NCBI RefSeq assembly: GCF_020687385.1 | Contig: NZ_JAJEQM010000005.1 | Location: 124,001-188,000, forward strand | Source: Hominilimicola fabiformis | GTDB lineage: Bacteria > Bacillota > Clostridia > UBA1381 | Length of the DNA stretch: 64,000 nucleotides | Direction: 5' to 3' | Shown here: positions 35,903 to 44,550 of the stretch, one piece after another | How positions within the stretch are numbered: the stretch's first letter is position 1 | How the letters are laid out: each line of letters begins with the position of its first letter | Notes under the pieces: generated by a model | What the model saw: only the letters and a program-made list of their open reading frames with translations | Database searches by the model: none | What the model was told of the DNA's origin: nothing | Translations under genes and position numbers: made by a program

Positions 35903-36811
35903 GCTGTCAATATCATAAGGTGTGATTTGATATACAAAGTAATTGAGCCAATTTGAGAATAACAAATTAGCGTGAGAACGCCAACGGACGATCGGTTTTT
36001 TTGTAGGATCGTCATTAGGAAAATAGTGTTTTGGTATTATCGGATTTTTACCTTTGTCCAAATCTCTGAAATATTCATCACGCAACGTTGTTGCGTCGTA
36101 TTCTGCGTGACCTGTTACAAAAATACGTCTGCCGCCTTTTGTAAATACGATATACACGCCAGCCTCTTTTGAATCGCAAAGAATTTCAAGCTCTTTAACC
36201 TTTTTTATATCCTCTGCACGCACTTCCTGAAAACGTGAATGCGGTGCGTAAAATTCATTGTCAAAACCTCGTACAAGCTTTGCCGTGCGTCTGTTCACCT
36301 TGTGCTTGAAAACTCCCGAACATTTTTCTTTTAACGGATGCTTCGGCACACCGTAATGATAGTAAAGACCGGCAAGTGCCGCCCAACATATGTGCAATGT
36401 TGAAGTGACGTGAGTTTTGGACCAATCCATTATGCGTGTAAGCTCGCCCCAATAATCAACATCTTCATATTCAAGGTTTTCAACAGGCGCACCTGTTATA
36501 ATCATTCCGTCATATTTTGAATCTTTTATTTCATCAAAGGTTGTATAAAATGTTGCCAAATGTTCTGATGGTGTGTTTTTTGATTCGTGTGTATCCATTT
36601 GCAGAAAATCTATTTCAATTTGCAACGGTGAATTTGAAAGCAGTCTTAAAAGCTGTGTTTCGGTAGCTATTTTAGTCGGCATCAAGTTCACTATTACAAT
36701 TTTAAGCGGACGAATATCTTGGTGCATAGCCTTTTTTTCACTCATAACAAAAATATTTTCTTTTCTGAGCTGTGCTGTTGCCGGAAGTTTGTCCGGTATC
36801 TTTATAGGCAT
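35894..36811 (-). CDS. metA: Homoserine O-acyltransferase, predicted acetyl-type
   Basis: Activates homoserine for methionine synthesis. 305 aa with nucleophile C142 (HICWAALAG) and the H235/E237 pair (TGHAEYD). Residue 111, in [10 protein letters not shown], is Glu; in characterised MetA enzymes Glu111 goes with acetyl-CoA and Gly111 with succinyl-CoA, so this enzyme probably makes O-acetylhomoserine despite the common succinyltransferase label. Single gene with its own promoter; no SAM riboswitch was recognised in the 159-base upstream gap. Confidence 0.94.
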   Translation of the reverse strand: MPIKIPDKLPATAQLRKENIFVMSEKKAMHQDIRPLKIVIVNLMPTKIATETQLLRLLSNSPLQIEIDFLQMDTHESKNTPSEHLATFYTTFDEIKDSKYDGMIITGAPVENLEYEDVDYWGELTRIMDWSKTHVTSTLHICWAALAGLYYHYGVPKHPLKEKCSGVFKHKVNRRTAKLVRGFDNEFYAPHSRFQEVRAEDIKKVKELEILCDSKEAGVYIVFTKGGRRIFVTGHAEYDATTLRDEYFRDLDKGKNPIIPKHYFPNDDPTKKPIVRWRSHANLLFSNWLNYFVYQITPYDIDSIN

Positions 36812-36846
36812 ATATATCCACTCCCTTGCTTAATATACTAACGTTT

Positions 36847-36875
36847 ATTATAACACAAAACAGTATATATTACAA
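36847..36875 (-). promoter_or_regulatory. Promoter of metA
   Basis: Minus strand TTGTAA (36870-36875), 17-base spacer, TATAAT (36847-36852), 36 bases before the start. Confidence 0.65.
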
Positions 36876-36970
36876 TAGATTATCATTAATTATAATATAA
36901 CAGAAAATTTGCAATATGTATAAATTATACCCAAAAGCATTATAATAAGTATAGTACGGAGGTGTGTACA

Positions 36971-37669
36971 GTGATAAATGATACAGATACAGAAAGCAAT
37001 ATAGCGGAACAGGAACGACGGAATATTGAGGATTTGGGAAGTGTTGAAACAAAAAATCCGAGAGGTAATATACATTGTCTGAATATAATCGGTCAGGTTG
37101 AGGGGCATATGGTATTGCCGCCGCAGAACAAGACAACGAAATACGAACACGTTCTGCCGCAGCTTATAGCGATTGAGGAAAATCCGGAAATTGACGGACT
37201 TATGGTGCTTTTAAATACGGTAGGCGGTGACGTTGAGGCAGGATTGGCGATAGCTGAAATGATAGCCGGAATGAGCAAACCTACCGTTTCGCTTGTTTTG
37301 GGCGGCGGACACAGTATAGGTGTACCGCTTGCGGTTGCAACGGACTATTCGTTCATTGCACCGACCGCAACTATGACAGTGCATCCGCTCAGAATGAACG
37401 GCGTTGTAATCGGCGTTATGCAGACATTTCAATATTTTCAGAATATGCAGGACAGAATAATTGATTTTGTTGTTTCAAACTCAAATATATCATACGACAA
37501 ATTTAAACAGTTAATGCTCACGACTGATGAAATAGCAAACGACGTGGGAAGTATATTATTTGCAAAAAAGGCGGTTGAATACGGGCTTATAAATGAAATG
37601 GGCGGACTTAAAGACGCACTTGAAAAAATGTATGAGCTGATAGAAAAGGAGAGAGAAAATAAAAAATGA
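36971..37669 (+). CDS. tepA: ClpP-class serine protease, TepA/YmfB type
   Basis: 232-aa ClpP-like protein from GTG 36971, eight bases after GGAGG. It contains [17 protein letters not shown], the nucleophile region [11 protein letters not shown] and the His motif TVHPLRM. Homologues in Bacillus (TepA) are linked to protein translocation and to degradation of spore proteins at germination. The next gene, a YlzJ-like ORF, overlaps by four bases (ATGA). An upstream GTG at 36962 lies within the ribosome site and is rejected. Confidence 0.9.
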   Translation: MINDTDTESNIAEQERRNIEDLGSVETKNPRGNIHCLNIIGQVEGHMVLPPQNKTTKYEHVLPQLIAIEENPEIDGLMVLLNTVGGDVEAGLAIAEMIAGMSKPTVSLVLGGGHSIGVPLAVATDYSFIAPTATMTVHPLRMNGVVIGVMQTFQYFQNMQDRIIDFVVSNSNISYDKFKQLMLTTDEIANDVGSILFAKKAVEYGLINEMGGLKDALEKMYELIEKERENKK

Positions 37670-37851
37670 TTTATTCAATAGTGCCGACAGATGTTGTGTT
37701 TTTCGACAACACTCAAATAAGACAAAGACATCTAAAAATGTATAACAACGTGACACTTGAATTGACAGACGGACGCGTGGAGAGAATTATAAGCACAAAT
37801 CCGCAGGATTATCTGAAATATCATAATTTACTCGGTTCAAACAATATTTAG
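37666..37851 (+). CDS. ylzJ: YlzJ-like protein
   Basis: 61-aa protein resembling YlzJ of Bacillus, a small protein of unknown function encoded between the ClpP-like tepA and spoIIIE/fts[15 protein letters not shown] and the central [22 protein letters not shown] match my recollection of the family. It overlaps tepA by four bases. The DNA translocase gene expected next is absent; tyrS follows. Confidence 0.75.
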   Translation: MIYSIVPTDVVFFDNTQIRQRHLKMYNNVTLELTDGRVERIISTNPQDYLKYHNLLGSNNI

Positions 37852-37861
37852 AAAAAATATC

Positions 37862-37890
37862 TTGCAAAACTTTGTCTTATGGTGTATAAT
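37862..37890 (+). promoter_or_regulatory. Promoter of tyrS
   Basis: TTGCAA (37862-37867), 17-base spacer, TATAAT (37885-37890). The short leader holds a 6-bp hairpin (37898-37903 with 37912-37917) but no T-box. Confidence 0.75.
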
Positions 37891-37941
37891 GTAACAGATT
37901 GCCGTACTCGTGGCAATACACTAATGAAGGAGGAAAAGAAT

Positions 37942-39162
37942 ATGCAAGATAATGTATATGACGTTTTGCTGGAGCGTGGACTTATTGCCCAGACAACACA
38001 CGAACAAGAGATACGAGAATTATTAGGAAAGGAAAAAGTTACGTTCTATATTGGCTTTGACCCAACAGCAGACAGCCTTCATGTAGGACACTTTTTGCAG
38101 ATGGTCGTAATGCGACATATGCAGAATTACGGACACAGACCGATTGCCCTTGTCGGCGGCGGTACAGGTCATATCGGTGACCCGTCGGGAAGAACCGATA
38201 TGCGTCAGATGATGACTAAGGAAATAATTGACCATAACTGTGAATGTTTCAAACAGCAGTTATCAAGAGTTATTGATTTCTCGGACGATAAAGCTATAAT
38301 GGTAAACAATGCCGATTGGCTTTTAGACCTTAATTATGTGGAATTTTTGCGTGACATCGGTTCATGTTTCTCAGTAAATAAAATGCTTACTGCCGAATGC
38401 TTTAAGCAAAGACTTGAAAAGGGACTTTCATTCCTTGAATTTAACTATATGCTTATGCAGAGCTATGACTTCTTAATGCTTAACCGTAAGTATAACTGTA
38501 AAATCGAATTGGGCGGCGACGACCAGTGGAGTAACATTCTTGGCGGTATCGACCTTTGCAGACGTAAGGACCAAAAGCAGGTTTACGGTATGACATTTAC
38601 TTTGCTTACAAACAGTGAAGGTAAGAAAATGGGTAAGACACAATCGGGTGCTGTTTGGCTTGACCCTAAAAAGACTACTCCGTACGATTTCTATCAGTAT
38701 TGGGTAAACGTACAAGATGCTGACGTTATTAAGTGCTTAAAACTTCTTACATTCGTTCCTATGGACGAAATTCGTAAAATGGAAAAGTGGGAAGGTAAGG
38801 AACTTAACGAAGCTAAGAGAATTCTTGCTTATGAAGTAACAAAGCTTGTACACGGTGAAGAAGAGGCTGAAAAAGCTAAGAAAACAGCAGAAGAAGTATT
38901 CGCTAAAGGCGGAGTAAGTGCAGATATGCCGACAAGCGTTATACCTGACGTTGTCGGAATGGGTGTACTTGATATGCTTGTTAAGACAGGATTGTTGCCG
39001 TCGAAGGGGGAGGCAAGACGTCTTGTTCAACAAAACGGTCTTTCAATCAATGATGTAAAATACAATGACGTAAACGGTGTTGTTACGGAAGATATGATTA
39101 CAGATGAAGGTATGATTATCAAAAAGGGTAAAAAGACATTCCACAGAGTTGTTACAAAATAA
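37942..39162 (+). CDS. tyrS: Tyrosyl-tRNA synthetase
   Basis: Charges tRNA-Tyr. 406 aa from ATG 37942 (GGAGG eight bases upstream). Class I signatures HVGH (in ADSLHVGHF) and KMGKT in place of KMSKS, tyrosine pocket GGDDQWSN, and a C-terminal S4 RNA-binding domain ([18 protein letters not shown]). An in-frame extension to 37879 overlaps the promoter. No T-box leader is present, unlike many Firmicute tyrS genes. Confidence 0.95.
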   Translation: MQDNVYDVLLERGLIAQTTHEQEIRELLGKEKVTFYIGFDPTADSLHVGHFLQMVVMRHMQNYGHRPIALVGGGTGHIGDPSGRTDMRQMMTKEIIDHNCECFKQQLSRVIDFSDDKAIMVNNADWLLDLNYVEFLRDIGSCFSVNKMLTAECFKQRLEKGLSFLEFNYMLMQSYDFLMLNRKYNCKIELGGDDQWSNILGGIDLCRRKDQKQVYGMTFTLLTNSEGKKMGKTQSGAVWLDPKKTTPYDFYQYWVNVQDADVIKCLKLLTFVPMDEIRKMEKWEGKELNEAKRILAYEVTKLVHGEEEAEKAKKTAEEVFAKGGVSADMPTSVIPDVVGMGVLDMLVKTGLLPSKGEARRLVQQNGLSINDVKYNDVNGVVTEDMITDEGMIIKKGKKTFHRVVTK

Positions 39163-39174
39163 GACAAAATTTAA

Positions 39175-39208
39175 AAGCGTTCACATTTTGAAGTGAACGC
39201 TTATTTTT
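39175..39208. terminator. Terminator between tyrS and the NSS transporter
   Basis: AAGCGTTCAC (39175-39184) pairs with GTGAACGCTT (39193-39202), 8-base loop. T-rich tail on the plus strand and a fair one on the minus strand. Confidence 0.88.
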
Positions 39209-40567
39209 TTAGAATTTTATAATTCCGAGTGCTTCAAGTATTGAAGAAATCAATATTGCAACGATAAACACAGGTGCAACGTATTTAATCATAATATCGA
39301 AAAGCTTTTGACGTTTGAATGCTGATGATATGCGTACTTCATCGTGTATTGAGTTGACGCCGATAACGTATGCGACAAATATACAGGTAAGCAATGCGCA
39401 TATAGGCATAAGTATTGAATTTGTGGCAAAGTCCATCATATCAAGAATTGTCATACCGCCTAAAGTCGCTTTATCCCAGACATTGTATCCTAAAATCGGC
39501 GGTATACCAAATAAGAAAGAACCGATACCTGCACAGATTGTTGTCTTATTTCTGTCCCAACCGAAACGGTCACAAAGCGAAGAAACGATAGCCTCCATAA
39601 TTGAAATGGAAGAAGTAAGTGCGGCAAGCAGAACAAGTATGAAGAATACACTTCCTATAACCGTTGCCATACCCATGCTTTCAAATACCTTTGGCAATGT
39701 CACAAACATAAGGCTTGGACCTTTGCCCAAAGCACTTTGGTCACCGCCTGAAAAAGCAAATACCGCCGGAACAATCATAAGACCTGCCAATATAGCGATA
39801 GCTGTATCGAAAAGTTCAATTCTGCCTACATTCTTTTCAAGGTTACTGTCTTTAGGCAAGTATGAGCCGTATGCAATCATAATACCCATCGCAAGCGATA
39901 GTGAGTAGAACATTTGTCCCATTGCGGCAAGCACACCTTGAATTGAAAAGTTTGAAAAGTCGGGAACGAAGAAATACTTAACACCCATCATAGCACCCGG
40001 AAGTGTAATTGAGTATACCGCAACGATTATTGCAAGTACAATAAGTACCGGCATAAGTATTGTACTGAACTTTTCAACGCCTTTTTGAACACCTCTTAAA
40101 ATTACAAAAGTCGTAATTGCCGAGAATATAAACTGATAAATAAGAAGTCTTTGCGGTGATGCAAGCATATCAGTAAAGAAATTGTCTTGTGCCAAAAGCT
40201 GATGATTGCCTGTTACATATTTTGTTGCATATTCGATAACCCAACCGCCGATTACGTTGTAGTAAGGTTGAATAATCATGGGAATAAGCGTTGCGATAAT
40301 TCCGATAAATCCCCATTTTTTACTAAGTTCGCGGAATGCACAAAGTCCGCTTTTACCGGTTTTACGTCCGATTGCGTTTTCGGCAATCATAAGTGAAAAA
40401 CCGAATGTTACGACAAGAAGTATGTAGAATAATAAGAATATACCTCCGCCGTATTTTGCGGCGAGGTAAGGGAAACGCCAAATATTACCCAATCCTACCG
40501 CACTTCCTGCCGCAGCAAGAACAAATCCGAATCCGCCTGAAAACGTGCTTCTTTTTTTGTTGTTCAT
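39209..40567 (-). CDS. Sodium-dependent transporter, NSS (SNF) family
   Basis: 452-aa integral membrane symporter with about 11 helices. The first helix has the family hallmark AAAGSAVGLGNIWRFPYL, which forms the sodium and substrate sites in LeuT-fold proteins. Bacterial members import amino acids with sodium; the 11-helix size matches the MhsT/Tyt1 branch, whose known substrates are hydrophobic or aromatic amino acids. It lies beside tyrS but on the opposite strand. Exact substrate unknown. Confidence 0.92.
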   Translation of the reverse strand: MNNKKRSTFSGGFGFVLAAAGSAVGLGNIWRFPYLAAKYGGGIFLLFYILLVVTFGFSLMIAENAIGRKTGKSGLCAFRELSKKWGFIGIIATLIPMIIQPYYNVIGGWVIEYATKYVTGNHQLLAQDNFFTDMLASPQRLLIYQFIFSAITTFVILRGVQKGVEKFSTILMPVLIVLAIIVAVYSITLPGAMMGVKYFFVPDFSNFSIQGVLAAMGQMFYSLSLAMGIMIAYGSYLPKDSNLEKNVGRIELFDTAIAILAGLMIVPAVFAFSGGDQSALGKGPSLMFVTLPKVFESMGMATVIGSVFFILVLLAALTSSISIMEAIVSSLCDRFGWDRNKTTICAGIGSFLFGIPPILGYNVWDKATLGGMTILDMMDFATNSILMPICALLTCIFVAYVIGVNSIHDEVRISSAFKRQKLFDIMIKYVAPVFIVAILISSILEALGIIKF

Positions 40568-40604
40568 AAGAAAATACCTCTCTTGATTTTATAATAATGA
40601 ATTT

Positions 40605-40633
40605 ATTATACTATATCGCAAACAATTTGTAAA
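40605..40633 (-). promoter_or_regulatory. Promoter of the NSS transporter
   Basis: Minus strand TTTACA (40628-40633), 17-base spacer, TATAAT (40605-40610). Confidence 0.7.
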
Positions 40634-40709
40634 ATACTTTTTGATAAATGTCAGATATTTTGTGAATATTGCTGTAACATAGTATGTAAGTTGCAGACAA
40701 AAACAGTGA

Positions 40710-40738
40710 TTGAAATTTAATACATAATATGATATAAT
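40710..40738 (+). promoter_or_regulatory. Promoter of the cell-wall polymer cluster
   Basis: TTGAAA (40710-40715), 17-base spacer, TATAAT (40733-40738). The expected transcript start near 40745 leaves only about 8 bases before ATG 40753, favouring the downstream TTG start at 40774. Confidence 0.75.
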
Positions 40739-40773
40739 AAAAATAAGTATGTATGAAAGAGCAGGTGAGTACT

Positions 40774-43008
40774 TTGGAAAAAGGTGCAAATATCCTTTTA
40801 TCATTGATGCAGTTAAATATCGGAGGCGCGGAAACACACGTTGTTGAACTTGCAAAAGAGCTTAAAAGAAAAGGCTTTAATGTAATTGTCACTTCAAACG
40901 GCGGTGTTTATGTAAAGGAACTCGAGGACGCTGGAATAAAGCATTATGCAGTACCTTTGCAGAATAAAAATCCTTTGAATATGCTGAAATCGGCACGACT
41001 TTTGAAGAAGATAATTAAAGACGAAAAAATAGACATAGTTCATTCTCACGCAAGAATCCCTTCTTTTATATTGGGAAAACTTCACAAGAGAATGAAGTTT
41101 CCGTTTGTGACAACGGCACATTGGGTATTTAATACAGGCTACGGTCTTAAATATATAACCGATTGGGGTGAAAAGACTGTTGCGGTGTCGGAGGATATAA
41201 AGACCTACTTAATGGACAACTATCACATACCGGCAGGTGATATAAATGTTACGATAAACGGTATTGATACTGAAAAGTTTTCACCTAAAACAGATTGTGA
41301 AGATATAAAAAAGGAACTCGGTATAAAAGATGACGATACGGTTATAACTTATGTAAGCCGTTTGGACGAATCAAGAAGCCTTGTTGCAAAGCAGCTTATC
41401 GAAGCAGTTCCCGAAATCGACAAAGCGGTTAATAATTTAAAAGTTATAGTTGTCGGTGCAGGCGATGATTATGATAATGTAAAAACTATGGCTGACAGCG
41501 TAAACCAAAAGTTGGGTCGTGATGTCATTGTACTTACAGGTGCAAGAACAGATATAAATAAACTTATTGCACCGTGTAAATTGTTTGTAGGTGTGAGCCG
41601 TGCGGCTCTTGAGGCAATGGCGGCGGACAAGCCTGTTATAATTGCAGGTAATGAGGGATATATCGGATTGTTTGACGAAAGCAAACTTGCGGTCGGCATT
41701 GATACCAACTTCTGTTGCCGCGGTTGTGAAATGTCGAACAGTGAGCTTATAAAACGTGATGTACTTAAATTCTTCAATCTTGACGAAAATAAGCAGAAAG
41801 AACTCGGCGAATACGGCAGAGAACTTATTAAGAAAGAATATTCCGTAACTCGTATGGCTGATGACAGTATAAAGGTTTATGACTGGGCATTGCAGAAAAA
41901 CAAAGAAATTCTTATATCAGGTTATTACGGCTTTAAAAACAGCGGTGATGACGCACTTTTGCAGGCGATTATAAATGATTTAAAGCAGTATAAGGAAAGT
42001 CCGAACATAGTTGTTTTAAGTGCAAACCCTGCCGAAACAATGGAATATTACAAGGTTAAATCTATAAATCGATTGAATGTATTAAAGATTGCCAAACATA
42101 TGAAAAAGGCAGATATGCTTATTTCGGGCGGCGGTACACTGATACAGGACAGAACAAGTACAAAATCACTTTGGTATTATCTTACGGTTATCGCAATGGC
42201 AAAAAAGAAAAATATGAAAGTTATGCTTTATTCAAACGGTATAGGTCCGCTTGAAAGAAAGGGCAATATCAAGAAAACCAAGAAAATACTTGATAAAGTT
42301 GACCTTATAACATTGCGTGATGAACGTTCATATAAAACGTTGCATGAAATCGGTATTGAAAACAAAAATGTAAAGGTTACAGCCGATCCTGCACTTGATT
42401 TGGATATTGCAGACGAAAAGCTCGGAAAGGCTATTTTGAAAAATGAGGGTGTTCCGAGTGATAAAAAACTGCTCGGAGTGTCGGTAAGAAAGTGGCAGAA
42501 CTTAGGCGGTGACTTTGAAACTCAAATTGCGAACGCTTGTGACTACGCATACGAAAAATACGGCTACTATACGGTATTTCTTCCTATGCAGTCAAGTCGT
42601 GACACAGCTATAATGCAGAACATAAAACGCAAAATGAAACATGAATCGGCAATTATTAAGAAACGTTATTCCGTTGAGGGAATGCTTTCAATTATTAAAT
42701 GTTTTGATATGTGTATCGGTATGCGACTTCATACATTAATTTATGCGGCGATAAATTCAGTACCGCTTATCGGCCTGGTGTATGACCCTAAGATAAACAG
42801 CTTTATGGAATATACACATCAAAGACACTACGTTGACGTAAATGAAGTAACAGATGAAAATTTAAAGAAAATGCTTGATGAATGTGTGGCAAATTACGAC
42901 ACGATAAAGCAGGATTTAAAAGAAAATTACAGCCATTTAAAAGAAAAAGCAAAGCTTAACGGCAAATATGCGATTGAGCTTTATGAAAAAGGGAGTGTGA
43001 CGCTGTGA
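40774..43008 (+). CDS. csaB: GT4 glycosyltransferase - CsaB pyruvyltransferase fusion
   Basis: 744-aa cytoplasmic two-enzyme fusion. Residues 1 to about 370 are a GT-B glycosyltransferase (MQLNIGGAETHVVELAKEL, HSHARIPSF, and a C-terminal RAALEAMAADKPVII). Residues about 377-744 are a CsaB-type polysaccharide pyruvyltransferase (ISGYYGFKNSGDDALLQAI, ISGGGTLIQD, YSNGIGPL, GMRLHTLIYA). CsaB adds the pyruvate ketal on the secondary cell-wall polymer that SLH domains bind. TTG 40774 follows AGGTGAG; ATG 40753 (751 aa) is the alternative but has no ribosome site. It overlaps murJ by four bases. Confidence 0.9.
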   Translation: MEKGANILLSLMQLNIGGAETHVVELAKELKRKGFNVIVTSNGGVYVKELEDAGIKHYAVPLQNKNPLNMLKSARLLKKIIKDEKIDIVHSHARIPSFILGKLHKRMKFPFVTTAHWVFNTGYGLKYITDWGEKTVAVSEDIKTYLMDNYHIPAGDINVTINGIDTEKFSPKTDCEDIKKELGIKDDDTVITYVSRLDESRSLVAKQLIEAVPEIDKAVNNLKVIVVGAGDDYDNVKTMADSVNQKLGRDVIVLTGARTDINKLIAPCKLFVGVSRAALEAMAADKPVIIAGNEGYIGLFDESKLAVGIDTNFCCRGCEMSNSELIKRDVLKFFNLDENKQKELGEYGRELIKKEYSVTRMADDSIKVYDWALQKNKEILISGYYGFKNSGDDALLQAIINDLKQYKESPNIVVLSANPAETMEYYKVKSINRLNVLKIAKHMKKADMLISGGGTLIQDRTSTKSLWYYLTVIAMAKKKNMKVMLYSNGIGPLERKGNIKKTKKILDKVDLITLRDERSYKTLHEIGIENKNVKVTADPALDLDIADEKLGKAILKNEGVPSDKKLLGVSVRKWQNLGGDFETQIANACDYAYEKYGYYTVFLPMQSSRDTAIMQNIKRKMKHESAIIKKRYSVEGMLSIIKCFDMCIGMRLHTLIYAAINSVPLIGLVYDPKINSFMEYTHQRHYVDVNEVTDENLKKMLDECVANYDTIKQDLKENYSHLKEKAKLNGKYAIELYEKGSVTL

Positions 43009-44546
43009 AAGGAAAAACTTCCGGACAGAAAATGCTCCTGACGGCAGGCTTTATGGCAATGGCAACGCTTTTGTCAAAGGTACTCGGACTTGTAAGAGAT
43101 TCGCTTTTAACAGCATATTTCGGTTCCGGCTTGGAGTCGGACGCATTTTTAACCGCGTCAACTATTCCTACAACGTTGTTTGATGTCATAATCGGCGGAG
43201 TTATATCTGCGGCATTTATACCTGTTTTCAACGATATAATGTCGAAAAAAGGCAAAGACGAGGCGATGAAATTTGTCAATAAGTTCGTAACGCTTATTGT
43301 CTGTATAACCTTATTTATCGTTGTGGGCGGAATAATTTTCAGAGATGTACTTGTGAACATACAAGCACCGAATTATACAGCTGACAAGCACAATCTTGCG
43401 GCACAGCTTACCGCGATAATGTTCCCGATGGTAATATTTACGGGACTGGCGTTTTCGTTTGTCGGATTGTTGCAGTCATTCGGCGAGTACAATATTCCGT
43501 CAATAATAAGCCTTGTATCGAATTTGGCTATTATACTTTATTATGTGGTATTCGGCAAGAAGTTCGGTATTTACGGCTTGTCGGTAACAATGGTTATTGC
43601 ATGGAGCTTGCAGTTTATAATACTGATACCTTGGATAAAAAAATTCGGAGTAAAGTACAGACCTGATTTTAAGTTTAAAGATCCGTATATAAAGCAAATG
43701 CTTTTGCTTGCCGGACCTATGCTTATATCCACTTGGGTACAACCGCTTTATTCAATAGTCAATCAAAGATTTGCGTCAAATATCGATTCTGCGGTAACAT
43801 ATATTCAGCAGTCGAACAGACTGTATATAATCGTTGTCGGAGTATTCAGTTTTGTGGTTACAAACTTGATATTCCCAAAACTTGCACGTGCGGTTGCGGA
43901 CGGAAACGACAATGAGGCGAAAAAACTTACAGTAAGCTCAATGCGTGCGATTGTGCTTGTAATAGCACCGCTTATGGCAGGATTTATAGTTCTTTCAAAA
44001 CCGATTGCGTCTGTTATTTACGGTTACGGCAAAATGGGTGCAGAGGACGTTGAGGCAATAAGTACATTGCTTAAATTCTATTCTGTCGGTATGCTTGGAC
44101 TTGGACTTAATGAGATTTTGTCAAAAGCATTTTTCTCGCTGCAGGACAGCAGAACGCCTATGAGAAACTCGGTTATAAGTATGGTTATAAATATTTTGCT
44201 TGCGTATGTACTGTATAATGTAATGGCAACTAACGGACTTGCACTTGCGGCGGCAGGCGGTTCAATCGTGAATGCGGTTTTGAACTGGTTCTGTATGCAC
44301 AGAAAGTATCCCGATATGATAAAAGGCAGAGATATTTTGAATATGATAAAAGCCGTTATATCGGCGGCTGTTATGGGAGTAGGCGTATTCTTCGTTTACG
44401 GATTTGTAGGTGCAAGATTTGACGGTGTTGTAGGAAATATCCTCACTTGCGGTATATGCGGTGTGACAGGAGTTATAATATACGGTATTATGATTTTTGT
44501 TACGGGCGAGGACGATATAAAAAGTATTATAAAAAAGAAAGGGTGA
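43005..44546 (+). CDS. murJ: MurJ-family lipid flippase
   Basis: 513-aa MVF-fold membrane protein with about 14 helices: LSKVLGLVRDSLLTAYFG at the N-terminus, SDAFLTASTIP, and a repeated RAVADGN-type loop. MurJ flips lipid II. In this operon, between CsaB and a ligase-like protein, it may instead or additionally flip the lipid-linked secondary polymer. GTG start overlaps the csaB stop (GTGA), with GGGAG upstream. Confidence 0.9.
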   Translation: MKGKTSGQKMLLTAGFMAMATLLSKVLGLVRDSLLTAYFGSGLESDAFLTASTIPTTLFDVIIGGVISAAFIPVFNDIMSKKGKDEAMKFVNKFVTLIVCITLFIVVGGIIFRDVLVNIQAPNYTADKHNLAAQLTAIMFPMVIFTGLAFSFVGLLQSFGEYNIPSIISLVSNLAIILYYVVFGKKFGIYGLSVTMVIAWSLQFIILIPWIKKFGVKYRPDFKFKDPYIKQMLLLAGPMLISTWVQPLYSIVNQRFASNIDSAVTYIQQSNRLYIIVVGVFSFVVTNLIFPKLARAVADGNDNEAKKLTVSSMRAIVLVIAPLMAGFIVLSKPIASVIYGYGKMGAEDVEAISTLLKFYSVGMLGLGLNEILSKAFFSLQDSRTPMRNSVISMVINILLAYVLYNVMATNGLALAAAGGSIVNAVLNWFCMHRKYPDMIKGRDILNMIKAVISAAVMGVGVFFVYGFVGARFDGVVGNILTCGICGVTGVIIYGIMIFVTGEDDIKSIIKKKG

Positions 44547-44550
44547 GAAG

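Noticed and set aside
36812-36970. SAM or other methionine riboswitch upstream of metA
   Set aside because: The gap is A+T-rich with a promoter 36 bases from the start; no room for or sign of a riboswitch fold.
37891-37941. T-box upstream of tyrS
   Set aside because: The promoter at 37862-37890 leaves a leader of about 45 bases with one small hairpin, far too short.
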